From: Georgfuchsia sp049276455
Lineage (GTDB): Bacteria > Pseudomonadota > Gammaproteobacteria > Burkholderiales > Rhodocyclaceae
NCBI GenBank assembly: GCA_049276455.1
Contig: JBASWL010000026.1
Location: 1-64,000 of the forward strand
Direction: 5' to 3'
DNA length: 64,000 bases
The notes beneath the pieces are model-generated. The model did not search any database. It had not been told where the DNA came from and saw nothing but the letters and a program-made list of their open reading frames with translations. Positions 42,553 through 51,800 of the stretch are shown piece after piece. Position 1 is the first letter of the stretch, and each line of letters starts with the position of its first letter. The translations under genes were made by a program, and so were the position numbers.

Positions 42553-43188
42553 TCACGCTTCGGCAGACTCAGTACGAACGGCTTGAGTGTTTCCACCCAT
42601 CCTTACCCACTCCCTATATACCCGCAGCGGCACCTGCGCATCATTCGCAGCATAAAGAACCTGCCCCTGACTAAAGCGCGGATTGGCCCAGTTGGTCGTC
42701 GAAATCTTTTTTGACTTTTGCAGCTTCTGGCCGAAGAAGTAGGCAACCGAGGTCTTGGCGCCAAAATCCTGGTGCTGGAAGCCGCGCAGGGCCACGGACA
42801 AATCCAGTACCCCCTGGGTATGGATATCGAACTTTGCCGCCAATCGCTTTACGTCATCCTTGAGGCCAAAGCCTACTTTCATGATGTGCGGCGATTCCAG
42901 GAGGGGCTTTAGAATCGTGATGTCGAACTGGGCAGTCAAGGGAAAGAGCCATGCCCGGTCGTCAGTGGCAAACTGGATCAGATGCGGGCCTGTGGATTCC
43001 TCGCCCTTGCGAAAGGTGGGTTTGGATTCGGTGTCGAAGCCGAGCGCATCGGATGCCATTAGTATGGTCACGGCCACTTCGGTAGCCTGCCGTGACTGGA
43101 CCAGTGTTACGTCTTCAGGCTGGATACCGGGATAGGGCGGCAGTTCGGCGGTAACGAGAGTATCGCTCAAGGTGATTCTGTAAGCCAC
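42553..43188 (-). CDS. RNase D-like 3'-5' exonuclease domain protein
   Basis: The 211-residue protein is a single DEDDy exonuclease domain. Acidic residues appear in ALGFDTESKPTF (Exo I), KVGFGLKDDVKRLA (Exo II) and LYAANDAQVPLRVY (Exo III with Tyr). There is no HRDC domain, so this is a stand-alone exonuclease rather than full RNase D. It probably trims RNA or DNA 3' ends. It starts with GTG inside the end of the SpoIIAA-like gene (22-base overlap), implying coupled translation. Confidence 0.85.
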   Translation of the reverse strand: MAYRITLSDTLVTAELPPYPGIQPEDVTLVQSRQATEVAVTILMASDALGFDTESKPTFRKGEESTGPHLIQFATDDRAWLFPLTAQFDITILKPLLESPHIMKVGFGLKDDVKRLAAKFDIHTQGVLDLSVALRGFQHQDFGAKTSVAYFFGQKLQKSKKISTTNWANPRFSQGQVLYAANDAQVPLRVYREWVRMGGNTQAVRTESAEA

Positions 43189-43508
43189 GCTTCTGCTTCA
43201 GCCAGACTCTCGAACACTTCCAGTTCGACATCGCCGATGGCGCGCGTGAGCCATGCGCTCCAAGTTACCCATTGACTGCTACAAAGCACGGCGATCTTGC
43301 CGAAGTCGTGGCCATGCGCACGCGCGAACTTGATTTCCTCCCATGCCACATCGACAGTGAAATCCGCCATGTTGCGCAAATCGAAGAGCAGGTTAAGCGG
43401 CACGCTGGCCCCGCTCATCAGCGTCTCGAACTCTTTGAAATCTCCCAGCGTGAATTCGCCAAATACGGCAACGGTAACGAGATGTTCCTTGTGGTCGATG
43501 GAGATCAT
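43167..43508 (-). CDS. SpoIIAA/STAS-like small protein
   Basis: The 113-residue protein begins MISIDHKEHLVTVAVFGEFT and has LLFDLRNMADFTVDVAWEEIKFARAHGHDFGKIAVLCSSQW with a C-terminal helix ending EVFESLAEAEAWL. This matches the SpoIIAA-like (PF11964-type) fold found as a free protein in many proteobacteria. The family role is unclear; lipid or nucleotide binding has been suggested for relatives. AAGGAAC precedes the ATG. It is translationally coupled to the exonuclease. Confidence 0.8.
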   Translation of the reverse strand: MISIDHKEHLVTVAVFGEFTLGDFKEFETLMSGASVPLNLLFDLRNMADFTVDVAWEEIKFARAHGHDFGKIAVLCSSQWVTWSAWLTRAIGDVELEVFESLAEAEAWLTESP

Positions 43509-43543
43509 GACAGTTCCTTGAACGGGGACGGGCGGACTATAAC

Positions 43544-44428
43544 TCAGTCTTGTTCCGCCGGTGCGGCGGGCGCGGCACGTGAAAGACCCGTCGCCGCCAC
43601 GCCGCCTGCGACGATAATCGCCATGCCGCCCCAAGCCAGCGGCGTCAATATTTCGTCCCAGAGCAGCATGCCGAACAGACTGGCGAAAGCAACGGTCGAA
43701 TACGCCATGCCCGCGGTCGCCAGGGTCTTGCCGCGCTTGTAGGCAGTGGTCATGCACAACTGCGCCGCGGCGCCGAAGGCACCGACGCCGAACAGCAGCG
43801 CCCAGCCGCTCGCATCGACGGTATGAGCCGGGCCGGAGGCCAGCAGCCAGGGCACGCCACCCAGCATTGAAAACAGCGAGAAGTAAAATACCGTACGCCA
43901 TTCCGGTTCGCCCATTTCGCCGAGATGCCGCACATTGAGATAGGCGACGCTTGCAACGACTCCCGATGCGAGCCCGAGAACGCCGCCCAGCCATTGTTCG
44001 CGCGCCAGCGTCGGTTGCAACAACATGACGATGCCGATAAGGCCGAGCACGAGCGCGCCATATAGCACGGGACGCACCGGCTCCCGCGCCCAGAACGCCA
44101 GCAGCAGGGCGAGAAACAGTGGCGAAGTGTAGTTGAGCGTCACTGCCGTCGCCAGCGGAATCATGCTGATGGCGTAGAAATACGCCACCAGCGCGACGAA
44201 GCCTGAGCAGCCGCGCACGAGGTGGGAGCGCCACAGCGGCGTCGCCAGCGGCAGACGGCGCACCACGATATAGCCTCCCAGCAGCAGCGTCGCCACAGCG
44301 CCACGCGCGAACACCAGTTCCCCCGACGAGAACACCTGGCTGCCGAGCTTGACGCAGACACCCATGCAGGCGAACAGGAAACTTGCTGCAACCATCCAAA
44401 GGGATTGCATATTCGAAAAGCGGGACAA
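43544..44428 (-). CDS. EamA/DMT-family transporter
   Basis: The 294-residue protein has ten predicted membrane helices in two EamA repeats. Repeat 1 spans QSLWMVAASFLFACMGVCVK to LLLQPTLA, with the family motif ATAVTLNYTSPLFLALLLAF. Repeat 2 runs from WLGGVLGLASGVVASVAYLNVR to the AAQLCMTTAYKRGK block and ends GGVAATGLS. Such carriers export amino acids or metabolites; substrate is unknown. It is upstream of the SpoIIAA-like gene on the same strand with a 35-base gap. The start could also be the ATG six codons inside. Confidence 0.87.
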   Translation of the reverse strand: MSRFSNMQSLWMVAASFLFACMGVCVKLGSQVFSSGELVFARGAVATLLLGGYIVVRRLPLATPLWRSHLVRGCSGFVALVAYFYAISMIPLATAVTLNYTSPLFLALLLAFWAREPVRPVLYGALVLGLIGIVMLLQPTLAREQWLGGVLGLASGVVASVAYLNVRHLGEMGEPEWRTVFYFSLFSMLGGVPWLLASGPAHTVDASGWALLFGVGAFGAAAQLCMTTAYKRGKTLATAGMAYSTVAFASLFGMLLWDEILTPLAWGGMAIIVAGGVAATGLSRAAPAAPAEQD

Positions 44429-44456
44429 CCCGATGGCGTCCTGCTGCTCCAGAAAT

Positions 44457-45560
44457 CTATTTCAAATGCTCGGCCATGACGCGCCGGTAAAATTCGTGGA
44501 AGTGCTGCATGCCATCTTCCATCGGTGACTGGTAGGGGCCGACTTCGTTGCGCCCCTCTTTCCAGAGTGCGTAACGACCGCGGTCCATGCGTTCACCGAT
44601 GTCGTCGTCCTCTATTGCGGTCTCCATGTAGGCGTCCTGTTCAGCTTCGATGAACTCACGTTCGGAAGTAGCGATTTCCTCTGGATAATAAAACTCGACG
44701 ACGTTAAGTGTCTTGTTTACCTCCTGAGGGATCAGCGTCGATACCACGAGCACATGCGGATACCACTCGACCATCACGTTCGGGTAGTAGGTGAGCCAGA
44801 TGGCCCCGTGTTTCGGCAGTTCGCCCTCGTAGTGGTCGAGCACGGCCTGATGCCAGCGTTGGTAGGCATCCGAACCGGCTCTGGCGAGTGAGGTTACACC
44901 GACGCGCTGTACCGAGTACCAGTCGCCGAACTGCCAGGTCAGGTCGTTGCAGGTCACGAATTTGCCCAGACCGGGATGGAAAGGCACAACGTGATAATCC
45001 TCAAGATACACCTCGATGAAGGTCTTCCAGTTGTAGTTGCATTGGTGCAATTCGACGCGGTCGAGCTTGAATCCTCTGAAATCAAATTCACCGGCAACCT
45101 GCATTTCTGCCAGATCGGCATTGGCCGAACGTGGCCCCTTGAACAGCAGGCCATGCCAATTTTCGAGCCGGGTGCGTTGCAGGCAGAAATCCGGTTTCGC
45201 CGGGAAATGCGGTGCGCCGAACAGATGACCGGCAATGTCATAGGCCCAGCGGTGGATCGGGCAGACGATGTACTTTGAGTTGCCCGCGCCTTGCAGCATG
45301 ATGGCCTGTCGATGGCGGCAGACATTCGACATGTCGTAAATGTCATCCTCCTGACGCACCAGCAGGCGCGAATGGTCGCGCCATTCCTGCGAGCGGTAAT
45401 CGTTGGGATGGGGCACCATCAACTCATGACCAACATAACCCGGCCCGGCATCGAAGATGAGTTTCTTTTCCAGTTCGAAACGCTTTTCGTCGAAGTACCA
45501 ATCGACGGGGAACTGGGAAACGGCTGGCGCAATGACCGCCTGGCTCGCGATATCGGACAT
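44457..45560 (-). CDS. Rieske aromatic ring-hydroxylating oxygenase, alpha subunit
   Basis: The 367-residue protein has an N-terminal Rieske domain with CRHRQAIMLQG and CPIHRWAYD (C-x-H...C-x2-H). The catalytic domain carries NYNWKTFIEVYLEDYHVVPFHPGLGKFV with the D-H-x4-H iron ligands. It resembles oxygenase or demethylase components acting on aromatics or quaternary amines. No reductase, ferredoxin or beta subunit is nearby, so electrons must come from elsewhere. The ATG at 45560 follows GGAGG at an 11-base distance. Substrate is not assignable from this sequence. Confidence 0.9.
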   Translation of the reverse strand: MSDIASQAVIAPAVSQFPVDWYFDEKRFELEKKLIFDAGPGYVGHELMVPHPNDYRSQEWRDHSRLLVRQEDDIYDMSNVCRHRQAIMLQGAGNSKYIVCPIHRWAYDIAGHLFGAPHFPAKPDFCLQRTRLENWHGLLFKGPRSANADLAEMQVAGEFDFRGFKLDRVELHQCNYNWKTFIEVYLEDYHVVPFHPGLGKFVTCNDLTWQFGDWYSVQRVGVTSLARAGSDAYQRWHQAVLDHYEGELPKHGAIWLTYYPNVMVEWYPHVLVVSTLIPQEVNKTLNVVEFYYPEEIATSEREFIEAEQDAYMETAIEDDDIGERMDRGRYALWKEGRNEVGPYQSPMEDGMQHFHEFYRRVMAEHLK

Positions 45561-45709
45561 AATTCCCAACCTCCAAGAAAAAAGCCACCCGGAAACCGGA
45601 AAACCGGATAATCCCTGCCAGCAAAGGTTTTCAGTGTTAAGGAGTATATCGGAGATGCGCCGAATTTGACCAACACTGCAGGCTTGAGCTATTTTTACGA
45701 CTTTCTACC

Positions 45710-45723
45710 TTGACCACGGTCAA
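45710..45723. promoter_or_regulatory. Palindrome TTGACC-AC-GGTCAA between the Rieske gene and xseB
   Basis: A perfect 6+6 inverted repeat with a two-base centre lies 19 bases before xseB. A third TTGACC occurs at 45666-45671. It resembles the binding site of a dimeric regulator. Whether it controls the leftward Rieske gene or the rightward isoprenoid operon is not decided by the sequence. Confidence 0.4.
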
Positions 45724-45741
45724 AAACAGCAAACAGCGGCC

Positions 45742-45990
45742 ATGGCCAAAACCACATCCCCAGACAAGCCCGTTTCAACCGCCAGTTTCGAAGACTCGCT
45801 ACGCGAACTCGAAGCTATCGTCGATGCAATGGAAAAAGGCAACCTCGACCTCGACCCGTCACTCGCAGCCTATCAGCGTGGCATGGAACTGATCAAGTTC
45901 TGTCAGGACAAACTGGCGGCCGCAGAAAACAAGATACGCGTTTTTGATCAAGGCGTTCTGAGCGAGACTGATCTGCCCGATGCCGACTGA
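45742..45990 (+). CDS. xseB: Exodeoxyribonuclease VII small subunit
   Basis: XseB is the helical small subunit that binds XseA in exonuclease VII, which degrades single-stranded DNA. The 82-residue protein has FEDSLRELEAIVDAMEKGNLDLDPSLAAYQRGMELIKFCQDKLAAAENKI, the family pattern. It overlaps ispA by 11 bases, the usual xseB-ispA coupling. XseA is not in this window. Confidence 0.96.
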   Translation: MAKTTSPDKPVSTASFEDSLRELEAIVDAMEKGNLDLDPSLAAYQRGMELIKFCQDKLAAAENKIRVFDQGVLSETDLPDAD

Positions 45991-46879
45991 CCTCTGCGCT
46001 GATTGGGTTAGCCGAATCCAGTCGCGAACGGAAACAACACTGGATCGGTTACTTCCTCGTGCTGACTTTCCGCCGCAACGGCTCCACGCTGCCATGCGCC
46101 ACGCCATGCTTGGCGGAGGCAAACGCGTCCGCCCCCTGCTCTGCCATGCCACGGGTGAAATGTTCGGCGCATCACCTGCTGCGCTAGATGCAGCGGCCTG
46201 TGCGGTCGAGTTGATCCACGGCTATTCTCTGGTGCATGACGATCTGCCCTGCATGGATAACGATGTACTTCGGCGAGGCAGGCCAACTTGTCACGTCGCC
46301 TACGGTGAAGCAACGGCGTTGCTCGCTGGCGATGCGCTCCAGTCATTGGCATTCCGCACGTTGCTCGATGCAGAGTTGCAAACAAAGGCAATGCGTTTGT
46401 TTGCCGATGCCGCTGGATCGCTGGGCATGGCGGGAGGGCAAAGCCTTGATCTTGACGCAGTGGGGCAATCTTTGTCTCTGCAAGCGCTGGAAAACATGCA
46501 TCGCCTCAAGACCGGGGCGCTGATTCGAACCGCCGTGTTGCTGGGAGCCTATTGCGGCCAACCCGGTGCCGGGTTGGCCGCAAGCGCCGACGATGAAGAT
46601 ATTGAAATCCTGTCCCGATTTGCGGATACCATTGGCCTGTTGTTCCAAGTGGTAGACGACATTCTCGATGCCGAAGCGAGTACCGAAACACTGGGGAAAA
46701 CTGCCGGCAAGGACGCGAAAGACAACAAGCCCACCTACGTTAGCCTGATGGGTCTGGATGCCGCCAGAAACAAGGCGGTGGAACTCGGCAAACTTGCTCA
46801 TACAAGCCTTGATCACTTCAGCCACCGCGCCGATCGTTTGCATTTCATTACTGATTACATTGCCAAGCGTGAAAACTGA
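45980..46879 (+). CDS. ispA: Farnesyl diphosphate synthase (geranyltranstransferase)
   Basis: IspA adds two isopentenyl diphosphates to make farnesyl diphosphate for quinones and lipid carriers. The 299-residue protein has the first Asp-rich motif in YSLVHDDLPCMDNDVLRRGRPTCH and the second in LLFQVVDDILD, plus RMRHAMLGGGKRVRPLL-like ARM residues at the N-terminus. Lengths and motifs match the short-chain bacterial type. It is translated from within the xseB end and is followed after ten bases by dxs. Confidence 0.96.
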   Translation: MPTDLCADWVSRIQSRTETTLDRLLPRADFPPQRLHAAMRHAMLGGGKRVRPLLCHATGEMFGASPAALDAAACAVELIHGYSLVHDDLPCMDNDVLRRGRPTCHVAYGEATALLAGDALQSLAFRTLLDAELQTKAMRLFADAAGSLGMAGGQSLDLDAVGQSLSLQALENMHRLKTGALIRTAVLLGAYCGQPGAGLAASADDEDIEILSRFADTIGLLFQVVDDILDAEASTETLGKTAGKDAKDNKPTYVSLMGLDAARNKAVELGKLAHTSLDHFSHRADRLHFITDYIAKREN

Positions 46880-46889
46880 AGTGACCAGG

Positions 46890-48758
46890 ATGTACCCCTT
46901 ACTCGACACAGTTCATTCCCCACTCGAACTGCGTACCCTGCCACCAGAGTCGCTGGCAGCGCTGGCAGCGGAACTGCGTGAATTCCTGCTTGAATCAGTA
47001 TCGAAAACCGGTGGCCATCTATCGTCCAACCTTGGCACGGTTGAGTTGACCATCGCACTGCATTACGTCTTCGACACACCTGAGGACCGGCTGGTTTGGG
47101 ATGTCGGTCACCAGACTTATGTGCACAAGATATTGACTGGCCGGCGCGAGGGCATGGCGCGACTGCGAATGAAGGACGGCATTTCTGGATTCCCGCGCCG
47201 TTGTGAAAGCGAATTCGACACTTTTGGCGTCGGTCATTCTTCGACGTCGATTTCTGCCGCGCTAGGCATGGCAGTGGCAGCAAAACTTCAAGGCAGCAGT
47301 CGGCGCACAGTGGCCGTCATCGGCGATGGAGCAATGTCTGGTGGGCAGGCTTTCGAGGCACTGAACAATGCTGGCGTAACCGATTCCAACCTGCTCGTAA
47401 TCCTTAACGATAACGACATGTCGATCTCACCGCCGGTCGGTGCGCTGAACCGCTATCTGGCGCGCATGTTTTCGGGTGGATCTTTCAATGCGATTCGCCA
47501 TGCCGGCCAGAAACTGCTCAAGAACGTCCCTCCGCTGCATCGTTTCGCCAGCCGTTTCGAAGAACACGTGAAAGGCATGTTCGTGCCCGGCACACTATTC
47601 GAGGAATTAGGCTTCAACTACATTGGCCCGATTGATGGCCACGATCTGGAATCGTTGCTGCCGACACTGCAGAACCTGCGCAAACTGGAAGGACCTCAGT
47701 TCCTCCACATCATCACCACAAAGGGCCAAGGCTACAAACTGGCCGAGGAAGACCCAGTGCTGTATCACGGTGTATCCAGGTTCGATACCTGTAATGGCAT
47801 CGAGAGTGGAGCAAGCAGTGGCAAAAGCGCAGGAAAACTGACTTATACGCAAGTATTCGGCGACTGGCTGTGTGACATGGCGGCGGCCGACGAGCGACTT
47901 ATCGGCATCACCCCGGCCATGCGTGAAGGTTCTGGTTTGGTACGCTTTGCCGAAACAGACCCGGACCGTTATTTCGATGTCGGCATCGCCGAACAGCACG
48001 CACTGACCTTTGCCGCAGGGCTTGCCTGTAACGGCATGAAACCTGTCGTCGCCATTTATTCAACCTTCTTGCAGCGGGCGTACGATCAACTGATCCACGA
48101 TATCGCCCTGCAGAACCTGCCGGTGATGCTGGCCATAGACCGGGGTGGGCTGGTCGGTGCCGACGGCGCGACGCACAATGGTGCTTTTGATCTTTCCTTC
48201 CTGACCTGCATCCCCAACATGGTGATCATGGCGGCCAGTGACGAAAACGAGTGCCGCGCCATGCTGACCACGGCCTATCGGCACAATGGTCCGGCGGCGG
48301 TGCGTTATCCGCGCGGCGGGGGATCTGGCGTGGTGGTAGAGCAGGCACTGACTATCCTTCCGCTCGGGCGTGGAGAAATGCGCTGCGAGGGAGAAGAAGT
48401 TGCAATCCTGGCCTTTGGCGCGGCGGTCACCTCTGCACTAAAGGCTGCAGAAGAACTGAATGCGACGGTCGCCAACATGCGTTTCATCAAACCACTTGAT
48501 CGGGAACTAGTGTTGGAACTTGCGCGGCGACATAGTCTGCTGGTCACTGTTGAGGAGAATACCCTGATCGGCGGCGCAGGGTCTGAGGTCGCGCGCTGCC
48601 TCGAAGAGAATGGTTGCGCCATACCGCTACTGCGCATTGGTCTACCCGACCATTTCTTCGACCATGGCGATCCAATGCTGTTGCTGGCCGAGGCTGGCCT
48701 TGACGCGGCAGGTATCGTCAAACAAATCCGGGACAAACAGACAAACGTGCCAGTATAA
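46890..48758 (+). CDS. dxs: 1-deoxy-D-xylulose-5-phosphate synthase
   Basis: Dxs makes DXP from pyruvate and glyceraldehyde-3-phosphate with thiamine diphosphate, the first step of the MEP isoprenoid pathway. The 622-residue protein shows GHLSSNLGTVELTIALHYVFD, DVGHQTYVHKILTGR, the TPP motif GDGAMSGGQAFEALNNAG...ILNDN, and the transketolase parts DVGIAEQHALTFAAGLA and AIDRGGLVGADGATHNGAFD. The ATG at 46890 is the family start; an upstream in-frame ATG lies inside ispA. Confidence 0.97.
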   Translation: MYPLLDTVHSPLELRTLPPESLAALAAELREFLLESVSKTGGHLSSNLGTVELTIALHYVFDTPEDRLVWDVGHQTYVHKILTGRREGMARLRMKDGISGFPRRCESEFDTFGVGHSSTSISAALGMAVAAKLQGSSRRTVAVIGDGAMSGGQAFEALNNAGVTDSNLLVILNDNDMSISPPVGALNRYLARMFSGGSFNAIRHAGQKLLKNVPPLHRFASRFEEHVKGMFVPGTLFEELGFNYIGPIDGHDLESLLPTLQNLRKLEGPQFLHIITTKGQGYKLAEEDPVLYHGVSRFDTCNGIESGASSGKSAGKLTYTQVFGDWLCDMAAADERLIGITPAMREGSGLVRFAETDPDRYFDVGIAEQHALTFAAGLACNGMKPVVAIYSTFLQRAYDQLIHDIALQNLPVMLAIDRGGLVGADGATHNGAFDLSFLTCIPNMVIMAASDENECRAMLTTAYRHNGPAAVRYPRGGGSGVVVEQALTILPLGRGEMRCEGEEVAILAFGAAVTSALKAAEELNATVANMRFIKPLDRELVLELARRHSLLVTVEENTLIGGAGSEVARCLEENGCAIPLLRIGLPDHFFDHGDPMLLLAEAGLDAAGIVKQIRDKQTNVPV

Positions 48759-48769
48759 GTTGAGTAAAT

Positions 48770-48797
48770 TTGTCGGGAAAGCTATTATTTGTATAAT
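48770..48797 (+). promoter_or_regulatory. Probable folE2 promoter
   Basis: TTGTCG (48770-48775) and a consensus TATAAT (48792-48797) are 16 bases apart, 60 bases before the folE2 ATG. This gives folE2 its own start although dxs lies just upstream on the same strand. I did not see a clear Zur-like operator. Confidence 0.6.
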
Positions 48798-48857
48798 GCC
48801 AAGCTCCGTCGGGCCTTATTCTCTCCGGCGTGACAGCCCTTATCAGAAGCAAATACC

Positions 48858-49673
48858 ATGAACACAGTCAAGCCAGAAGGCATAGCCGACGTACAGAACA
48901 GCGCAGATACGCGCCAATTACCGATTAACAAGGTCGGTATCAAGGCCATCCGTCATCCCGTCATGCTGCTCGATCAGAGCGGTGGTGTCCAGCACACTAT
49001 TGCCACTTTCAACATGTATGTGGAACTGCCCCACAACTTCAAGGGCACCCACATGTCGCGCTTCGTCGAAATCCTCAACGAGCACGACAGGGAAATTTCA
49101 GTGGAAAGTTTCGAGTCAATCCTGCGCGAAATGGTGCAGCGACTTGAAGCTGATGTCGGCCATGTCGAAATGAGCTTCCCTTATTTCATCAACAAGACTG
49201 CGCCGGTCTCGGGCGTAAAGAGCCTGATGGACTACGAAGTCTGCTTTCTCGGCGAAGTGCGCAAGAACGGCAGCTACAAGCAGACCACCAAGGTCGTGGT
49301 ACCGGCAACCAGTCTCTGCCCTTGCTCGAAAAAGATTTCCGAGCGCGGCGCCCATAACCAGCGCTCCCATGTAACCATCACCGCCACCACCAACGACTTC
49401 GTCTGGATCGAAGAACTGGTACGCGTGGTGGAACATCAGGCCTCATGTGAACTCTACGGACTGCTCAAGCGCACCGATGAAAAGTACGTCACCGAGCGCG
49501 CCTACGACAACCCGAAGTTTGTCGAGGACATGGTGCGCGATGTCGCGGCAGTACTCAATGCCGATCCACGCATCGATTCCTATGTCGTCGAATCGGAAAA
49601 CTTCGAGTCGATCCATAACCATTCGGCTTATGCGCTGATAGAACGCGATAAAAAGAATAGTTTGCTTCCTTAG
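48858..49673 (+). CDS. folE2: GTP cyclohydrolase I, type 2 (FolE2)
   Basis: FolE2 makes dihydroneopterin triphosphate, the first folate precursor, and can work with metals other than zinc. The 271-residue protein has NKVGIKAIRHPVMLLD, FNMYVELPHNFKGTHMSRFVEIL, the catalytic Cys in TSLCPCSKKISERGAHNQRS, and VRVVEHQASCELYGLLKR with the Glu-containing substrate site. It is typical in length. No type I FolE is visible in the window. It is followed by a weak terminator hairpin. Confidence 0.97.
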   Translation: MNTVKPEGIADVQNSADTRQLPINKVGIKAIRHPVMLLDQSGGVQHTIATFNMYVELPHNFKGTHMSRFVEILNEHDREISVESFESILREMVQRLEADVGHVEMSFPYFINKTAPVSGVKSLMDYEVCFLGEVRKNGSYKQTTKVVVPATSLCPCSKKISERGAHNQRSHVTITATTNDFVWIEELVRVVEHQASCELYGLLKRTDEKYVTERAYDNPKFVEDMVRDVAAVLNADPRIDSYVVESENFESIHNHSAYALIERDKKNSLLP

Positions 49674-49695
49674 CCCCACTGCCCAGATTAATACT

Positions 49696-49770
49696 ATCAA
49701 CTCTAGTTGATTACCGAGGCGAGGAAAAAGCACAACAGCGTTGCCGGATTACTGGGTGGCGCTTTTCTTT
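49696..49770 (+). terminator. Probable folE2 terminator with an adjacent palindrome
   Basis: AGCGTTGCC (49737-49745) can pair with GGTGGCGCT (49755-49763) using G-U pairs, followed by TTTTCTTTC. Just before it, ATCAACT-CT-AGTTGAT (49696-49711) is a perfect 7+7 palindrome of unknown role. Confidence 0.55.
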
Positions 49771-49807
49771 CAGGACGGGTTCCCTTGGGCGCTGTTTACA
49801 TTTGAGC

Positions 49808-51112
49808 TCAGCGAATGAAATGGGCCGATTGACCAAGCATACCTGGTGTCACCAGCGTAATGCCCTTCTCGCTGACGTGAAAACGCTTGCGGTCCTCATC
49901 GACATCAAATCCTATTGTCATTCCTGGCGGGATACGGCAATGCTTGTCGATTACCACCCGCCGCAATTTTGCACGGCGACCAATATCCACATCAGGCAGA
50001 ATCACCGAATCCTCGACCTCGGCATAGCTATGCACATGTACCTTGGAAAAAAGCAGGGAACGCTTCACGGTGGAACCGCTGATGATGTCACCGCCTGATA
50101 CCAGGGAATCTACAGCCATCCCGCGCCGTCCATCGTCGTCAAAAACAAATTTGGCCGGTGGCAGCTGTTCCTGATGGGTCCAGATTGGCCAGACTTCATC
50201 ATACATGTTGAGTTCCGGCGACACCTTGGTCAAGTCGATGTTGGCTTCCCAATAGGCGTCGATGGTACCCACATCACGCCAATAGGGCATGTCGGGCCCA
50301 ACCATTTCGACGCAACTGTCGGCAAAATTATGGGCAGAAACACGATAGCGTGAGATGGCATAAGGGATCAGGTTCTTGCCGAAATCATGGCTGGAGTTTG
50401 GGTCGTCGCTGTCGCGAATCAGCTGCTCATAAAGAAAGTCGGCATTGAACACATAGACGCCCATGCTAACCATGGCCCGATCTGGCTTACCGGGAATGCA
50501 GGGTGGATCAGTTGGCTTTTCCATGAAGCTGGTGATGCGCTGACTATCATCCACGCTGATGATGCCAAAGGACGACGCTTCGCCAATGGGGACTTCCATG
50601 CAGGCCACGGTCATGTCAGCGCCTTGCTCCGCATGCTGGACCAGCATGCGGCCATAATCCATCTTGTAGACATGGTCTCCGGAAAGAACAACGACATAAC
50701 GCGGGCGGTTGCGACGCAGCACATCCAGGTTCTGGAACACTGCATCCGCCGTACCCTGATACCAGTTGTCGCCCATCTGCTGTTGTGCCGGCAACAGATC
50801 AATTTGCTCGTCAAACCGGCCATCAAGAAAGCTCCAGCCGCGCTGCACATGGCGGATCAGGCTTTGCGCCTTGTACTGCGTGGCGACGCCGATGCGGCGA
50901 ATACCCGAATTGACACAGTTCGAGAGGGTAAAGTCGATAATGCGAAACTTGCCACCGAAGGGAACTGCCGGCTTGGCGCGCCAATCAGTCAGTTGCACTA
51001 GCCGGCTGCCACGTCCGCCGGCAAGCACCATGGCATAGGTGCCGCGGGTCAGGTGGCTAACAAAACGGCCAAATCCGGAGGACGCATCATTTTGTGCTGG
51101 TGTTATTTGCAT
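49808..51112 (-). CDS. glgC: Glucose-1-phosphate adenylyltransferase
   Basis: GlgC makes ADP-glucose for glycogen. The 434-residue protein has YAMVLAGGRGSRLVQLTDWRAKPAVPFGGKFRIIDFTLSNC, the nucleotide loop, then VFQNLDVLRRNRPRYVVVLSGDHVYKMDY and FMEKPTDP. The C-terminal left-handed beta-helix carries VVIDKHCRIPPGMTIGFD. The ATG at 51112 has GAGGGATA at good spacing; ATGs at 51130 and 51127 are alternatives. It stands alone, without glgA, glgB or glgP nearby. Confidence 0.96.
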   Translation of the reverse strand: MQITPAQNDASSGFGRFVSHLTRGTYAMVLAGGRGSRLVQLTDWRAKPAVPFGGKFRIIDFTLSNCVNSGIRRIGVATQYKAQSLIRHVQRGWSFLDGRFDEQIDLLPAQQQMGDNWYQGTADAVFQNLDVLRRNRPRYVVVLSGDHVYKMDYGRMLVQHAEQGADMTVACMEVPIGEASSFGIISVDDSQRITSFMEKPTDPPCIPGKPDRAMVSMGVYVFNADFLYEQLIRDSDDPNSSHDFGKNLIPYAISRYRVSAHNFADSCVEMVGPDMPYWRDVGTIDAYWEANIDLTKVSPELNMYDEVWPIWTHQEQLPPAKFVFDDDGRRGMAVDSLVSGGDIISGSTVKRSLLFSKVHVHSYAEVEDSVILPDVDIGRRAKLRRVVIDKHCRIPPGMTIGFDVDEDRKRFHVSEKGITLVTPGMLGQSAHFIR

Positions 51113-51800
51113 GGACTTATCCCTCATCATAGATGGTGGCCTAAAATTGAACCGTAACTGTAGATAAAGTCAACCTGCGCACATTGGCCGAAGCACCCGA
51201 GCACAAACCCTTTCGCATGACCTGCCTGTATCGTACCGCGGATGGCTGGAATCTGGTCGTGCTACGTATTGCCCTCGTCCTAACAACTTCGAATCCAGAG
51301 GCATTACCAAACTTTTTGCCTGCACAATCATTAAGGAAAGGGTATGGGCGCCTCCCGCTCCGTAGGCACTGAAGACGAGTTATCCCCCGCGCCGCTCATA
51401 TTTGGTTATAGAGGAACCGCCGGTGATCGGCATTATGGATAACTCAAGAGTGGTGTAGCAGGAGAGGGGCCCTCACGGGCCGACGGCATCGAAGTACCCA
51501 AGGTGAATGAATCGAAGTTCGGCGCCGGGAGCGCAACGCGTGCGCCCAAGTTCTGGAACCTGCCGTTCGACCGACGTACAACTCATCAGCTCTTTCATTG
51601 TCCAAAGACGACGATCTGGGTTCGGCGCTAAACTCTTCGATTGACCGCTTTCTGAATATATTGTCGAATGGGTACAATGGAAAAAATTGCTACATAGACG
51701 CGGCCACAGCAATTCACGTCAGTCCGTTGATCTTGGCGTAGCCTGTTTCTGGCCTGTTTTGCTGAATGTATGACGGATGTTGTTTTGAAACTGCCGGTCG
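51113..51800. other. 688-base stretch without a recognised gene
   Basis: This separates glgC from the hemerythrin-domain gene, which are divergent, and must hold both promoters. A rightward open stretch from about 51447 to 51632 encodes a peptide with IEVPKVNESKFGAGSATRAP but has no ATG and no match I recognise. It may be decayed coding sequence. The last 150 bases before 51801 are AT-richer. Confidence 0.45.

Noticed and set aside
49696..49711. ATCAACTCTAGTTGAT considered as an Fnr/Dnr box
   Set aside because: The half-sites are in the wrong order for TTGAT-N4-ATCAA, and the site lies after folE2 rather than before a gene.
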